A DNA stretch of 52,262 nucleotides from Anaerococcus sp. (GCA_022780515.1 JALEUV010000071.1:1-52262), one strand, 5' to 3'; shown: positions 23,604 through 32,081, numbered from the stretch's first letter. Numbers and translations are program-made. Notes: generated by a model from the letters alone, not told the origin.

Positions 23604-24311
23604 ATGAAAACTTTAACTAAATTCTTATCAAAAACAGCAGGTCTATTTAGATCTATCATTACTATATTATTTTTGCTAGCTACGATTTTTACAGGTTTTG
23701 CTGACAAAAAATCCCTAGCATCCCTATTAGACATAGTCAATTTTAATAATATCCCCCTCAATTTTATAAAGCCCTTTGCGATTTTTGCCCTACTTTTGAT
23801 ATTTATTTTTAACTTTATAGTTACTAGAAATATCTTTAGACAAGCAAAAACTGGTGAGAAGGCCATAGTTAATTTGTTCTTTGGCTTATTATTTATAGCT
23901 ATCGACATATTTATCTATGTTTTTCTCCTAAGAGAAAGGCTAGTCTTTCTTCTTATGCTCTTAAATGCCCTAGTGGTTATAAGTGCAATTTTTACAATTA
24001 TAGGAAGGTCTAAGGGAGTCTTTGAGGATTATTCTGAAAGTCCTAAGGAAGTAGACCTTCATAGCCCCGAAGAAACCTACCAAGATCCTCACACTCCTAG
24101 TAAGCCTACCAGATACAAAAAGATTGAAGCAGAGCCAGTGAATTTAAATTTTGTAAACCCAGACCCTGATGATGAGGCTCTCTATAATGAGTCCAAGAAT
24201 ACCGCGGATAAAGAAAGCCCTTATATAGAGGAAGATAATAAAGAAGTTATAGATAATTTGTCAACAGATGATACAAGTGAAGAAAGCCCTCCTGAAGTGG
24301 AAGGAGATTAA
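23604..24311 (+). CDS. Membrane protein with acidic cytoplasmic tail, unknown function
   Basis: The 235-residue protein has about four hydrophobic helices in residues 12-135 (for example FRSIITILFLLATIFTGFA and LVFLLMLLNALVVISAIFTI). A hydrophilic tail of roughly 100 residues, dominated by Asp, Glu, Ser and Pro, follows and ends SPPEVEGD. The tail is probably disordered. CGGAGG six bases before the ATG gives a confident start. It is a single gene bounded by its own promoter and terminator, upstream of fbp. I do not recognise a family; a septum or envelope helper is conceivable but unsupported. Confidence 0.8.
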   Translation: MKTLTKFLSKTAGLFRSIITILFLLATIFTGFADKKSLASLLDIVNFNNIPLNFIKPFAIFALLLIFIFNFIVTRNIFRQAKTGEKAIVNLFFGLLFIAIDIFIYVFLLRERLVFLLMLLNALVVISAIFTIIGRSKGVFEDYSESPKEVDLHSPEETYQDPHTPSKPTRYKKIEAEPVNLNFVNPDPDDEALYNESKNTADKESPYIEEDNKEVIDNLSTDDTSEESPPEVEGD

Positions 24312-24322
24312 TTTGCCTACAA

Positions 24323-24348
24323 AGGGATGAGTTTGTTCATCTCTTTTA
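24323..24348 (+). terminator. Terminator after the membrane protein gene
   Basis: AGGGATGA (24323-24330) pairs with TCATCTCT (24337-24344), with one G-T wobble, and is followed by TTTTATT. Confidence 0.75.
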
Positions 24349-24388
24349 TTATAAGACGTTTTAGCACAAATCATAGAAAGGAGCCATT

Positions 24389-26296
24389 ATGGACAAAAAT
24401 TATTTAAAACTACTCGAAGAGATGTTTCCAGACACTACCAGTATCAAGGATGAATTGATATCACTTAATGCCAGCCTATATTTGCCAAAGGGAACCGAAT
24501 ATTTCTTTTCAGATATTCACGGGGAAAGTAATGCCTTCCTCCACCTCTTACGCTCAGCTTCTGGTAATATCAGGGAAAAGATCGAAAAACTATTTTCAGA
24601 CTCCCTAGTGCAAAAGGACCAGGACGACCTAGCGACTCTCATCTATAATCCTGAGAGATTTCTTAAAATTTTTGAAGATGAAAACCTTTTGACTGATGAC
24701 TACCTAACTATCACTATATATAGGCTGATAAAGCTCTTTAGGTTTGTATCAACCAAGTACCCTAAATCCTATGTAAAATCCAAGTTCCACGGATCTTATA
24801 CAGGCATCATCGATGAACTCCTCTATACCAACAATACTGAGTTTAACAAGAAGGAATACTATGATTCTTTGGTTGCAAATATAGTAAAATATGGCTCAGC
24901 CAAGGAATTTATCATAGCCCTATCATCCCTTATCCAAAGGGTGAGCGTTGATAAGCTCCATATCATAGGCGACATCTATGATAGGGGCCCATCTCCTCAC
25001 ATTATTATGGATGAGCTACTTAACTTCCCTAATATAGATATCCAATGGGGTAACCATGATGTAGAATGGATGGGCGCAGCTTCTGGTAACCAAGCCCTAA
25101 TAGCGGCCTGCCTAGCCAATGCCTTCTCCTACAATAACTTTGATATGCTAGAAGATGGCTATGGAATCAACCTAAGGCCCCTCTACCAATTTGCAGTAAC
25201 GACCTACAGGGATGATCCATGCGAGCTCTTTATGCCTAAGGTCTTTGATAGCAATATTTATGATAATATCTCTGCCAAAGTAGTCGCCAAGATGTTTAAG
25301 GCAATATCCATTATAAGATTTAAGCTAGATGGCAAGCTAATTGACAGAAACCCTGACTTCGGTGTAGATGATAGGAACTTCCTCAAATTTATTGACTTTG
25401 ACAAGGGTACCTACAAGGGTGTCCCTATGAAAGATACAAATCTTCCAACAGTCGACCCAAAAGACCCACTCAAGCTAACCGATGAAGAAGAATTTATTAT
25501 AAAGGTTCTAACCAACGAATTTACCAAGGCAGAAAAGCTCCAAAGGCATATTAGGTTCTTATACGAGCACGGATCAATGTATAAGATCGAAAACGGATCT
25601 TTACTCTTTCACGGCTGCATCCCTCTAAAAGAAGACGGTAGCTTTGCAGAAGTTAAGATCGAGGGCAAGACCTACAAGGGTAAGTCCCTCATGGATAAGC
25701 TAGATAAGTTAGTTAGAAGGTCATATTTTTCTGATGATATCTATGCCAAGGACGTTATGTGGTACCTAATAAACGGAAAATACTCTCCAATTTTTGGCAA
25801 AAGTCAATATTCTTACTTTGAAAATATCTTTGTAGATGATAAAAAACTAAAGGAAGAAATCTACAACCCTTACTACAAGCTATCAGAAAAGGAAGAAGTA
25901 GTTGATATGATCCTGGATGAATTTGGAGTAGAGCATGATAAGAGAAGGATTATAAATGGCCACGTCCCTGTAAAGACCAACAAGGGAGATAGCCCAGTCA
26001 AGGCCAACGGCAAGCTCTATGTAATAGATGGAGGCATCTCTAAGCCTTACCAAGCCAAAACTGGTATAGCTGGCTACACCCTAATCTATAACTCCCACCA
26101 TGTAGCCTTAGCAGAGCATAATTCCTACAAGTCAATCACAGACGAGCTCTCATCCTACACTCCAAATATCAGCGAGGTTGAAATCATGCTCCCTAGGATG
26201 CTAAAGAAGGACACAGACGAGGGTCATGCTATCAGAGAAAAAATCGCCATCCTAGAAGAGCTACTAAGAATTTACCAGTCCGAGCAAATTAATTAA
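24389..26296 (+). CDS. fbp: Fructose-1,6-bisphosphatase class III
   Basis: The 635-residue length and metallophosphoesterase motifs identify the Firmicute class III enzyme, which hydrolyses fructose 1,6-bisphosphate to fructose 6-phosphate in gluconeogenesis. Motifs in order are FFSDIHGE near residue 50, IIGDIYDRGPSPH near 195, WGNHDVEWMGAA near 225, LFHGCIPLKEDG near 412 and IINGHVPVK near 530, followed by VIDGGISKPYQ. AAGGAG six bases before the ATG supports the start. It is a single gene with its own terminator. Its presence fits growth on non-glucose carbon such as inositol-derived C2 and C3 units. Confidence 0.97.
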   Translation: MDKNYLKLLEEMFPDTTSIKDELISLNASLYLPKGTEYFFSDIHGESNAFLHLLRSASGNIREKIEKLFSDSLVQKDQDDLATLIYNPERFLKIFEDENLLTDDYLTITIYRLIKLFRFVSTKYPKSYVKSKFHGSYTGIIDELLYTNNTEFNKKEYYDSLVANIVKYGSAKEFIIALSSLIQRVSVDKLHIIGDIYDRGPSPHIIMDELLNFPNIDIQWGNHDVEWMGAASGNQALIAACLANAFSYNNFDMLEDGYGINLRPLYQFAVTTYRDDPCELFMPKVFDSNIYDNISAKVVAKMFKAISIIRFKLDGKLIDRNPDFGVDDRNFLKFIDFDKGTYKGVPMKDTNLPTVDPKDPLKLTDEEEFIIKVLTNEFTKAEKLQRHIRFLYEHGSMYKIENGSLLFHGCIPLKEDGSFAEVKIEGKTYKGKSLMDKLDKLVRRSYFSDDIYAKDVMWYLINGKYSPIFGKSQYSYFENIFVDDKKLKEEIYNPYYKLSEKEEVVDMILDEFGVEHDKRRIINGHVPVKTNKGDSPVKANGKLYVIDGGISKPYQAKTGIAGYTLIYNSHHVALAEHNSYKSITDELSSYTPNISEVEIMLPRMLKKDTDEGHAIREKIAILEELLRIYQSEQIN

Positions 26297-26308
26297 ATAT
26301 CAGTGATG

Positions 26309-26338
26309 AGGTGGAAATAATCCACCTTGTCTTTTTTT
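26309..26338 (+). terminator. Terminator of fbp
   Basis: AGGTGGA (26309-26315) pairs perfectly with TCCACCT (26321-26327) and is followed by TGTCTTTTTTT. Confidence 0.88.
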
Positions 26339-26409
26339 GAAAAAATTATAGGCTGATAGGATAAATTTTTCCCTTAAGTTTTAGATACTTTCCTTAATTA
26401 TTCCCATAG

Positions 26410-26435
26410 AAAAAGACTCAGCCAATAACTGAGCC
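26410..26435 (-). terminator. Terminator of the cyclophilin gene
   Basis: On the reverse strand GGCTCAG (26435-26429) pairs with CTGAGTC (26421-26415), with one wobble, and is followed by TTTTT. Confidence 0.82.
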
Positions 26436-26444
26436 TTAGATTTC

Positions 26445-26969
26445 TTATAGGGTTTCTGGTTTTGGGAAGTCGCATCCTTTAGTATCCACCCTAACTTCTG
26501 CCATTACTTGGTCTTCTTTAGGTTTGTCCCTGAAGTCTGTTTTAACTTCTGCAATCTTATCCACTACTTCTATTCCTTCGATTACCTTGCCGAAGGCTGC
26601 ATATTGGCCATCTAAGTGAGGACTATCTTGGTGCATGATGAAAAATTGGCTACCTGCACTATTTGGCATCATTGACCTTGCCATGGATAGGACTCCCCTA
26701 TCATGCTTTAGGTCGTTTTTAAAGCCATTGGCAGTAAATTCGCCTTTTATACTATAGCCTGGACCACCTGTTCCATTTCCATCAGGGTCTCCTCCTTGGA
26801 TCATAAAGCCCTTTATAACCCTATGGAAGATTAGTCCATCGTAGTAGCCTGAGTTGGCAAGGTATATGAAGTTATTTACTGTATTTGGTGCCTTGTCAGG
26901 GTAAAGTTCTGCCTTTATTATATCTCCTGTTTCCATCTTTATTGTTAGTATTGGTTTTGTATTTTCCAT
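26445..26969 (-). CDS. ppiB: Cyclophilin-type peptidyl-prolyl cis-trans isomerase
   Basis: The 174-residue single-domain cyclophilin has [20 protein letters not shown] near residue 47 with the catalytic arginine and the FMxQxGD signature, then [19 protein letters not shown] and [11 protein letters not shown]. It has no signal peptide, so it is cytoplasmic, and should catalyse proline isomerisation during protein folding. A GGAGAC Shine-Dalgarno precedes the ATG. The leader upstream (26997-27048) can form two consecutive hairpins. It is a single gene with its own terminator. Confidence 0.96.
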   Translation of the reverse strand: MENTKPILTIKMETGDIIKAELYPDKAPNTVNNFIYLANSGYYDGLIFHRVIKGFMIQGGDPDGNGTGGPGYSIKGEFTANGFKNDLKHDRGVLSMARSMMPNSAGSQFFIMHQDSPHLDGQYAAFGKVIEGIEVVDKIAEVKTDFRDKPKEDQVMAEVRVDTKGCDFPKPETL

Positions 26970-26996
26970 AATGTCTCCTTTAGTTTTTAAATGAAT

Positions 26997-27048
26997 GTAG
27001 TGGAGCTATCTATGCCCACTACTGTCAAAGTAGCTTTCATCACTACTT
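26997..27048 (-). promoter_or_regulatory. Two-hairpin leader upstream of ppiB
   Basis: On the reverse strand AAGTAG/CTACTT (27048-27028, 6-bp stem) is followed by GTAGTGG/CCACTAC (27022-26997, 7-bp perfect stem), ending about 27 bases before the ppiB ATG. It could be a structured 5' leader or protein-binding stem-loops. No known riboswitch or T-box sequence was recognised. Confidence 0.45.
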
Positions 27049-27084
27049 CCAAAAATTTTATTAAATATATTTTACCACTTTATT

Positions 27085-27119
27085 AAAAAAGACCCAAGAT
27101 GATTAACTCATCCTAGGTC
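27085..27119 (-). terminator. Terminator of the SH3/Apf-like gene
   Basis: GACCCAAGATGA (27091-27102) pairs with TCATCCTAGGTC (27108-27119) with small mismatches; the reverse strand ends in TTTTTT. Confidence 0.85.
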
Positions 27120-27139
27120 TCTTAGCTCAATTATTTATT

Positions 27140-27997
27140 TTAGTACCATCCATTAGCTGCCCAGAAAGCTTGAGCATTTTCCCATGATCCGTATCTTGAA
27201 TATACATAAGAGTCAGCTGCTGCTTCTTGTGCTGCAGGGCTTGCTCCATAAGATACTAGAGATGGGTTAAGTTGGTATCTACCATAGTAGCCACCGTTTG
27301 GATTGTAAGCAGTGTATGATCCACCTGATTCTCTTTGAGCTATCCATTCCTTAGCCCAGTTAGAATCTCCTTGGTAGCTTGTAGTTTCTTCTTCATAATA
27401 TTCTGTTGCTGGTTCTGTGTAAGTTTCTTCTGTGTAGCTAGCTTCATAGCTTTCTGTGTAAGAAGCTTGGTCGTTACTTGCTGGGCTTGTATTTTGGCTA
27501 GCTTGGTTAGCCTTAGCTTCTGCCTTCTTATCTACTATAGCCTTTAGTAGGTTGTGGTAGATATATCCTTCTTTTCCTTCGTAGCTTACCTTTACAAAGC
27601 CATTTTCACTTTCTTCAAGTAGGGTAACCTTGCTACCTTCTTCTAGTACTTCGTGGATTTCTGAACTTAGGTTAGGTTCTTTTCTAAAGTTTGCAGGAGC
27701 TACTACTTCAGTTTCCTTTCTAACGTTAAACCAAGTCATTCCTACATAAGCTTCTTTTCCTTCGAAGTCAATCTTGAACCATCCGTTTACTTCGTCTTTG
27801 ATTTCGTAAGATTTGCTTTCATCATCGATAGTACCAATAATGTTGTTAGTCTCTTCTGCAGAGCTTCTTACATTAACTGCTCCTGCTACTTCCTTATTAA
27901 TTACTATGCTATCAGCCTTAGCTCTGTTAGCTCCTAGTCCAAATACCGTTGGTAATACTAGGGCTGCTGCTAGAGCATACTTTCTTAATTTATTCAT
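27140..27997 (-). CDS. Secreted SH3-domain protein with Apf/transglycosylase-like C terminus
   Basis: The 285-residue protein has a signal peptide (residues 1-28, cut after NRAKA) and two bacterial SH3 domains. The first spans about 33-90 (AGAVNVRSSAEETNNIIG), the second about 95-150 (ANFRKEPNLSSEIHEVLEEG). A Ser/Thr/Glu-rich linker (about 155-210) and a C-terminal domain follow, the latter with WIAQRESGGSYTAYNPNGGY, YGRYQL and WENAQAFWAANGWY. That end is the lysozyme-like pattern of aggregation-promoting factor and related wall proteins, so it should bind peptidoglycan and may cleave glycan strands. ESGG supplies the catalytic-type glutamate. GGAGGA precedes the ATG. A WalR-like box lies upstream, fitting a cell-wall turnover role. 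Confidence 0.9.
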   Translation of the reverse strand: MNKLRKYALAAALVLPTVFGLGANRAKADSIVINKEVAGAVNVRSSAEETNNIIGTIDDESKSYEIKDEVNGWFKIDFEGKEAYVGMTWFNVRKETEVVAPANFRKEPNLSSEIHEVLEEGSKVTLLEESENGFVKVSYEGKEGYIYHNLLKAIVDKKAEAKANQASQNTSPASNDQASYTESYEASYTEETYTEPATEYYEEETTSYQGDSNWAKEWIAQRESGGSYTAYNPNGGYYGRYQLNPSLVSYGASPAAQEAAADSYVYSRYGSWENAQAFWAANGWY

Positions 27998-28047
27998 TAT
28001 CTATATTCCTCCAAATTATTTTCGAATTTTATATTCATGTTACACTG

Positions 28048-28064
28048 ATTACAAAATGTTAACA
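28048..28064 (-). promoter_or_regulatory. WalR-like box upstream of the SH3/Apf-like gene
   Basis: On the reverse strand TGTTAA, five bases, TGTAAT (28064-28048) fits the WalR consensus TGTWAH-N5-TGTWAH exactly, and a third TGTAAC follows three bases later. It is embedded in a possible TTGACA-N17-TGTAAT promoter (28076-28048) and lies 51 bases before the start codon. Binding by WalR is inferred. Confidence 0.55.
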
Positions 28065-28084
28065 ACTCTTTGTCAACTGCTCAT

Positions 28085-28406
28085 ATTATACTATGAGATT
28101 GTGTAGAAATTATGTATATTTGAGATTTTTTTAAAATTTTTTTAGAATAAGGTAATTCAAATGTTTTCCCGTCTTATTTTCCTAGTTCATTTTATAACAA
28201 GTGCTTTATTTTATTAAAAATGAGCAAATTGTGTTGATTTTCGAAGATAAAATTAACAAATTAACTTTACGGTCATTGTTACCAATGTAATTATTTTGGA
28301 TAGATTTTGTGAAAACCCTTCAAAATCATTCTTTTTGTTTATAGTCTCATAAGTTGAAGTATAATTAATATATAAAAAACTAAGAAAGAGAGCATTTTAG
28401 CAGTTA
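28085..28406. other. Intergenic region between the wall protein gene and ddl
   Basis: This divergent spacer is AT-rich. It holds a TATAAT on the reverse strand (28090-28085) and the ddl promoter at 28336-28365. Around 28130-28190 the reverse strand reads NKTGKHLNYL after a stop, vaguely like the start of IS30 transposases, but too short to call. Nothing else was recognised. Confidence 0.5.
28336..28365 (+). promoter_or_regulatory. Promoter of ddl-murF
   Basis: TTGTTT (28336-28341) and TATAAT (28360-28365) are separated by 18 bases; the start codon follows about 40 bases downstream. Confidence 0.6.
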
Positions 28407-29447
28407 ATGATTAGTGTTTACATTTTGTGTGGGGGTCCTTCTAGCGAGCATGATATCGCTTTAAGGAGTGCCTTGAACATAAGCAAAAATTTAAATAAAG
28501 ATAAGTACGATCTAAAGTTATGTTATATAGATAAGGAAGGAAAGTTCTCCCCTATCTTTGATAGCTTTGATCCAGACGATGAGTTTTCTTTAGTCAAGGA
28601 TATTAAGGAAGGAAAGACTAGGTCAATAGCTAATTTCCTAAAGACTATTAGCGAAGAAGACCTTGATAATACTATTGTTATTCCTTGTGTCCATGGTACC
28701 TACGGAGAAGATGGTACTATCCAAGGATTTTTAGATGGAGTAGGTCTTGCCTATATCGGTAATGGACTCTTATCCTCAGCTATTTGTATGGATAAGGTAA
28801 CTACTAACGATATTTTTGAGAAGAATGACCTCCGCGAAGCCAAGTACCTCTACGCTAGGAAAGATGACCTAGACGAGGACTTTGCTGATAAATGTATCAG
28901 GGAGATTGGTCTTCCCCTTATAGTAAAGCCATCAGCTAATGGATCATCTGTTGGAGTTTCTAGGGTTTCTTCAAAAGAAGAGCTAATACCAGCCTTAAAG
29001 AATGCCTTGCGATATGACAAGAAGGCTTTGGTTGAAGAGCTAATAGATGGCCAAGAGCTAGAGTTTGCAGTAGTTGGCACTAAGGATCTCAAGATATCCA
29101 AGGCTGCAGCCTATACAACAGAGCACGACCTCTTGGACTATGATGCCAAGTATTTTTCTAAGACAACCAAGGAATGCCTACCTTATGATTTGCCTGAAGA
29201 TAAGCTAAGAGAGGCCCAAGACTTTGTAAGTGCCTGCTACAAGGCTTGTGGTTGTGAGGGTTTTGCAAGGGTTGATATTTTCTATGGCAAGGATGCTCGT
29301 TTTTATGTCAATGAAATAAATACCTTCCCTGGCTTTACCCCATCTTCATTTTTTGCAAGACTTCTAATGGAAGAATATGGAATAAGTTTTGCTGAAGTTT
29401 TGGATATGTTAATTGATGATGGCCTAGAGAGGTATAGAAATGATTGA
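28407..29447 (+). CDS. ddl: D-alanine--D-alanine ligase
   Basis: The 346-residue ATP-grasp ligase joins two D-alanines for the peptidoglycan stem peptide. It has the N-terminal GGPSSEHDIALRSA motif, CVHGTYGEDGTIQG near residue 95, the ATP-grasp strand LPLIVKPSANGSSVGVSRV near 170, DYDAKY near 245 and the metal-binding NEINTFPGFTPSS near 312. DYDAKY retains the tyrosine expected for D-Ala-D-Ala rather than D-lactate specificity. The Shine-Dalgarno is weak (GAGAG about 14 bases upstream). It overlaps murF by eight bases, so the last two cytoplasmic steps of precursor synthesis are co-translated. Confidence 0.96.
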   Translation: MISVYILCGGPSSEHDIALRSALNISKNLNKDKYDLKLCYIDKEGKFSPIFDSFDPDDEFSLVKDIKEGKTRSIANFLKTISEEDLDNTIVIPCVHGTYGEDGTIQGFLDGVGLAYIGNGLLSSAICMDKVTTNDIFEKNDLREAKYLYARKDDLDEDFADKCIREIGLPLIVKPSANGSSVGVSRVSSKEELIPALKNALRYDKKALVEELIDGQELEFAVVGTKDLKISKAAAYTTEHDLLDYDAKYFSKTTKECLPYDLPEDKLREAQDFVSACYKACGCEGFARVDIFYGKDARFYVNEINTFPGFTPSSFFARLLMEEYGISFAEVLDMLIDDGLERYRND

Positions 29448-30819
29448 GAGAAATCTAGGTCAAATCGCCACAATGATTGGTGGAGAGCTTTCTGATGAAT
29501 CCTACAAGGACATAAGGATCAAGGGCGTTTCTACCGATTCAAGGACTATAGAAGAAGGTAACCTTTATATCCCCTTGATAGGAGAGGTATTTGATGGAAG
29601 AATCTTTATTAAGGAGAGTGAAGATAAAAAAGCGGGGGCCTTTCTTATAGATAGGGATTACCAAGTTAAGTCAAATATTTCCCTTCCATATATAAGGGTA
29701 GATGATACCCTTAAGGCCCTCCAAGATCTTGCAAGGGCCTATAGGAAAGAGCTAGACATAAAGCTAGTAGCCATTACTGGATCTAATGGTAAGACCACAA
29801 CCAAGGACATCCTCTACGAAGTCCTTAGGCAAAAATATAAGGTCAACAAGACTAACGGCAATTTGAATAACGAAATCGGCGTTCCTAAGACCATCCTTTC
29901 CTTTGATGAGGATATAGATATAGGGATAACTGAACTTGGTACAGATTCCTTCGGGGATATCTCCCTTACCACTTCCATTGCTAAGCCAGATATAGCTATC
30001 ATAACCAACATAGGAGATAGCCACCTCCAAAATCTCAAGTCCAAGGAAGGCATTTTTAAGGCAAAGATGGAAATAATTGAGGGACTTGCTTATGATGGGG
30101 TCTTTATCTACAATGGTGATGACGAGACTATCAAGAAAGAACTCCCATCCTATGTCCTAAGTCAAAAAACCATCTCCTTTGGTCTGGGAGAAGATGTAGA
30201 CTTCAAAGTAAAGGAAGAAAACACCCTTGCCAATATGGTTAAATTTTCTAAGGATGGCGAGTCCTATCAGATAGGTCTTTTGGGCAAACACAATATCTAT
30301 AATGGAGCCTGTGTCCTCCTCGTTGCTAAACTATTTGGCCTAACAAGTGATGAAGTTAAAAGGGGTTTTGCCAATATGAAACCTTCCCTAAATAGGGGCC
30401 ATATTATAGAATTTAGTGGCTTTGATGTCTATGATGACACCTACAAGTCCAACCCCCAATCCCTAAGGGCAGGACTTAAAAGTGCAGCCCTAGTCGAAGG
30501 TTACAATTCAAAAATCGCAGTCTTGGGGGATATGCTAGAGCTAGGTGAAAGAGAAGAAGAGCTCCACTACGAAGTTGGTCTAGATATAGATCCAAACGAC
30601 TTTGAATATTGCCTATTTTTGGGCAGACTTTCCTACCACACCTACAAAGCAGCCCTAAATAACTTCCCAAAAAACAGAGTTTTCTATTTCCAAAACAAGG
30701 ATGAGCTAATAGAAAAATTAAAATCTCTTATAAGTAAGTCTACCCTAGTCTTTGTAAAGGGTAGCCATGGCATGCATATGAACGAAGTAGTTGATGCTAT
30801 AAGCAAACTAAAAGTTTGA
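29440..30819 (+). CDS. murF: UDP-MurNAc-tripeptide--D-alanyl-D-alanine ligase
   Basis: The 459-residue Mur ligase has an N-terminal domain with GVSTDSRTIEEGNLYIPLIG near residue 30, the P-loop VAITGSNGKTTTKDIL near 108, NGNLNNEIGVPKTIL near 140, ELGTDSFGDI near 167 and the C-terminal DDTYKSNPQSL near 332, the standard MurF pattern. It adds the D-Ala-D-Ala made by Ddl to UDP-MurNAc-tripeptide. The gene starts inside the ddl 3' end. A 1-phosphofructokinase gene follows after 13 bases with its own AAGGAG, so all three may share a transcript. Confidence 0.97.
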   Translation: MIERNLGQIATMIGGELSDESYKDIRIKGVSTDSRTIEEGNLYIPLIGEVFDGRIFIKESEDKKAGAFLIDRDYQVKSNISLPYIRVDDTLKALQDLARAYRKELDIKLVAITGSNGKTTTKDILYEVLRQKYKVNKTNGNLNNEIGVPKTILSFDEDIDIGITELGTDSFGDISLTTSIAKPDIAIITNIGDSHLQNLKSKEGIFKAKMEIIEGLAYDGVFIYNGDDETIKKELPSYVLSQKTISFGLGEDVDFKVKEENTLANMVKFSKDGESYQIGLLGKHNIYNGACVLLVAKLFGLTSDEVKRGFANMKPSLNRGHIIEFSGFDVYDDTYKSNPQSLRAGLKSAALVEGYNSKIAVLGDMLELGEREEELHYEVGLDIDPNDFEYCLFLGRLSYHTYKAALNNFPKNRVFYFQNKDELIEKLKSLISKSTLVFVKGSHGMHMNEVVDAISKLKV

Positions 30820-30832
30820 AAAAGGAGTAATT

Positions 30833-31765
30833 ATGATCTACACTGTAACACTTAATCCTTCCATAGACCTTTTCGTAAGACTTAAGGAACTAAAAACTGG
30901 CATGGTAAATGACATAGTTTCCGAAAGGGTCCTACCAGGAGGAAAGGCCCTAAACGTTTCTAGAATTCTAGCATCCCTAAGAATTCCTACCATTGCTACA
31001 GGATTTTCAGGAGGCTTCCAAGGTTCCTTTATAGAAGACTGGCTTTCTAAGGAAGGAATAAATACCTCCTTTATACAAATGGACAATCCTAATAGAACCA
31101 ATATCAAACTTTATGATGGTGGCAAGAATACAACCATCAACTTCCCAGGCTCCCTTTTGAAAAGCGAAACTGTAGATGAGCTAATCTATTACCTATCTAG
31201 GGTTAGAGAGGGAGATACCATCATCCTAGGTGGGTCAGTTCCCCCAATGGAAGATCCAACAGACAATGATATCTACTATAGACTAGTATCAGTTGCCAAG
31301 GCCAATGGGGCTAACTTCGTGGCAGATGTTCCTAGTGAATTTTTGATAAATATAGTAAAAGAAAAACCCCTCCTTATTAAGCCAAATGGAGAAGATATAG
31401 AAGAAATCTTTGATGTTAAAATTCAAAATATAGACGAATATATCCCTTATGGCAAAAAACTTATAGAGCTTGGAGCCAAGAATGTAATCATATCCTACGG
31501 AGCCCAAGGTTCTATATTCTTTAACAAAGACTCCATATACAGGACCCACGAAATCGAAGATGGCAAATCTATAATAAACACAATAGCCTGTAGGGATGCT
31601 ATGATAGCAGGCTTTATAGGAACCTTGGTTCGTGACGGTGACCCAATCGAATCATACAGGGTCTCTGTAGCAAGTGCCACAGCCACAGCCAGAGTCCTAG
31701 ACCTCCCATCGAGAGATGCAATAATGGATATGCTTCCTTTGGTTGATATTGAAAAAGTTGAATAG
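30833..31765 (+). CDS. fruK: 1[23 protein letters not shown] PfkB sugar kinase with altered anion-hole motif
   Basis: The 310-residue PfkB-family kinase begins MIYTVTLNPSIDLFVRL, with LPGGKALNVSRIL near residue 40 and IILGGSVPP near 125, as in 1-phosphofructokinase and tagatose-6-phosphate kinase (LacC). Expected activity is ATP-dependent phosphorylation of fructose 1-phosphate or a similar sugar phosphate. The usual anion-hole GAGD is replaced by ACRD (residues 252-255): the catalytic aspartate D255 is kept but both glycines are lost, and the codons GCC TGT AGG GAT are unambiguous. Activity may be reduced or altered. AAGGAG lies before the ATG. No PTS or fructose operon partner is adjacent, so the substrate is uncertain. 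Confidence 0.82.
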   Translation: MIYTVTLNPSIDLFVRLKELKTGMVNDIVSERVLPGGKALNVSRILASLRIPTIATGFSGGFQGSFIEDWLSKEGINTSFIQMDNPNRTNIKLYDGGKNTTINFPGSLLKSETVDELIYYLSRVREGDTIILGGSVPPMEDPTDNDIYYRLVSVAKANGANFVADVPSEFLINIVKEKPLLIKPNGEDIEEIFDVKIQNIDEYIPYGKKLIELGAKNVIISYGAQGSIFFNKDSIYRTHEIEDGKSIINTIACRDAMIAGFIGTLVRDGDPIESYRVSVASATATARVLDLPSRDAIMDMLPLVDIEKVE

Positions 31766-31774
31766 AGCAAATAA

Positions 31775-31799
31775 GTCGGTAAAGTCTTACCGGCTTTTT
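31775..31799 (+). terminator. Terminator of ddl-murF-pfk
   Basis: GTCGGTAA (31775-31782) pairs with TTACCGGC (31787-31794) around a four-base loop, one wobble, followed by TTTTT. Confidence 0.88.
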
Positions 31800-31801
31800 A
31801 T

Positions 31802-31830
31802 TTGACAAAAAATTCCGATAGTCTTAAAAT
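31802..31830 (+). promoter_or_regulatory. Promoter of the TPP riboswitch transcript
   Basis: TTGACA (31802-31807), 17 bases, TAAAAT (31825-31830). Transcription would start at about 31837, right at the first base of the aptamer P1 helix. Confidence 0.88.
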
Positions 31831-31836
31831 ATTTAT

Positions 31837-31919
31837 GTACAAGGGAGTTCTGTAAAGATCTGAGAGGAAGTTTGACTTCGACCTTACCTGATATGGATAA
31901 TGCCATCGTAGGATTGTAT
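31837..31919 (+). ncRNA. TPP (THI-box) riboswitch aptamer
   Basis: The conserved thiamine pyrophosphate aptamer elements are present in order: P1 TACAA (31838-31842) with TTGTA (31914-31918), CTGAGA (31860-31865), ACCTGAT with GGATAATGCC (31886-31904) and CGTAGGA. It precedes a terminator and a broken cytX transporter gene, so thiamine repletion would stop transcription. Confidence 0.96.
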
Positions 31920-31933
31920 AATATTTTCTCAGG

Positions 31934-31965
31934 AGCAAAGCAGATATTGTTTTGCTTATTTTTTT
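31934..31965 (+). terminator. Riboswitch-controlled terminator
   Basis: AGCAAAGCA (31934-31942) pairs with TGTTTTGCT (31948-31956), nine pairs with one wobble, then TATTTTTTT. It lies 15 bases after the TPP aptamer and is its likely expression platform. Confidence 0.85.
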
Positions 31966-32030
31966 GCAAAATTTTCTTTATACATCTAATCTTACTAATA
32001 CAAGGTATTTTGTGAGATTTATCAATATAG

Positions 32031-32050
32031 TCCTAGTATAACTACTAGGA
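32031..32050. repeat. Inverted repeat before the cytX start
   Basis: TCCTAGT (32031-32037) and ACTAGGA (32044-32050) are perfect 7-bp arms around ATAACT. It lies between the riboswitch terminator and the cytX ribosome binding site; it may be an operator or leader hairpin. Confidence 0.5.
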
Positions 32051-32081
32051 AATCCATCAAATTTATTGCAAGGAGGAGTTT

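Noticed and set aside
28130-28190. Reverse-strand fragment reading NKTGKHLNYL, like the start of IS30 transposases
   Set aside because: About ten residues, preceded by a stop and not continued; too short to call a mobile-element remnant.
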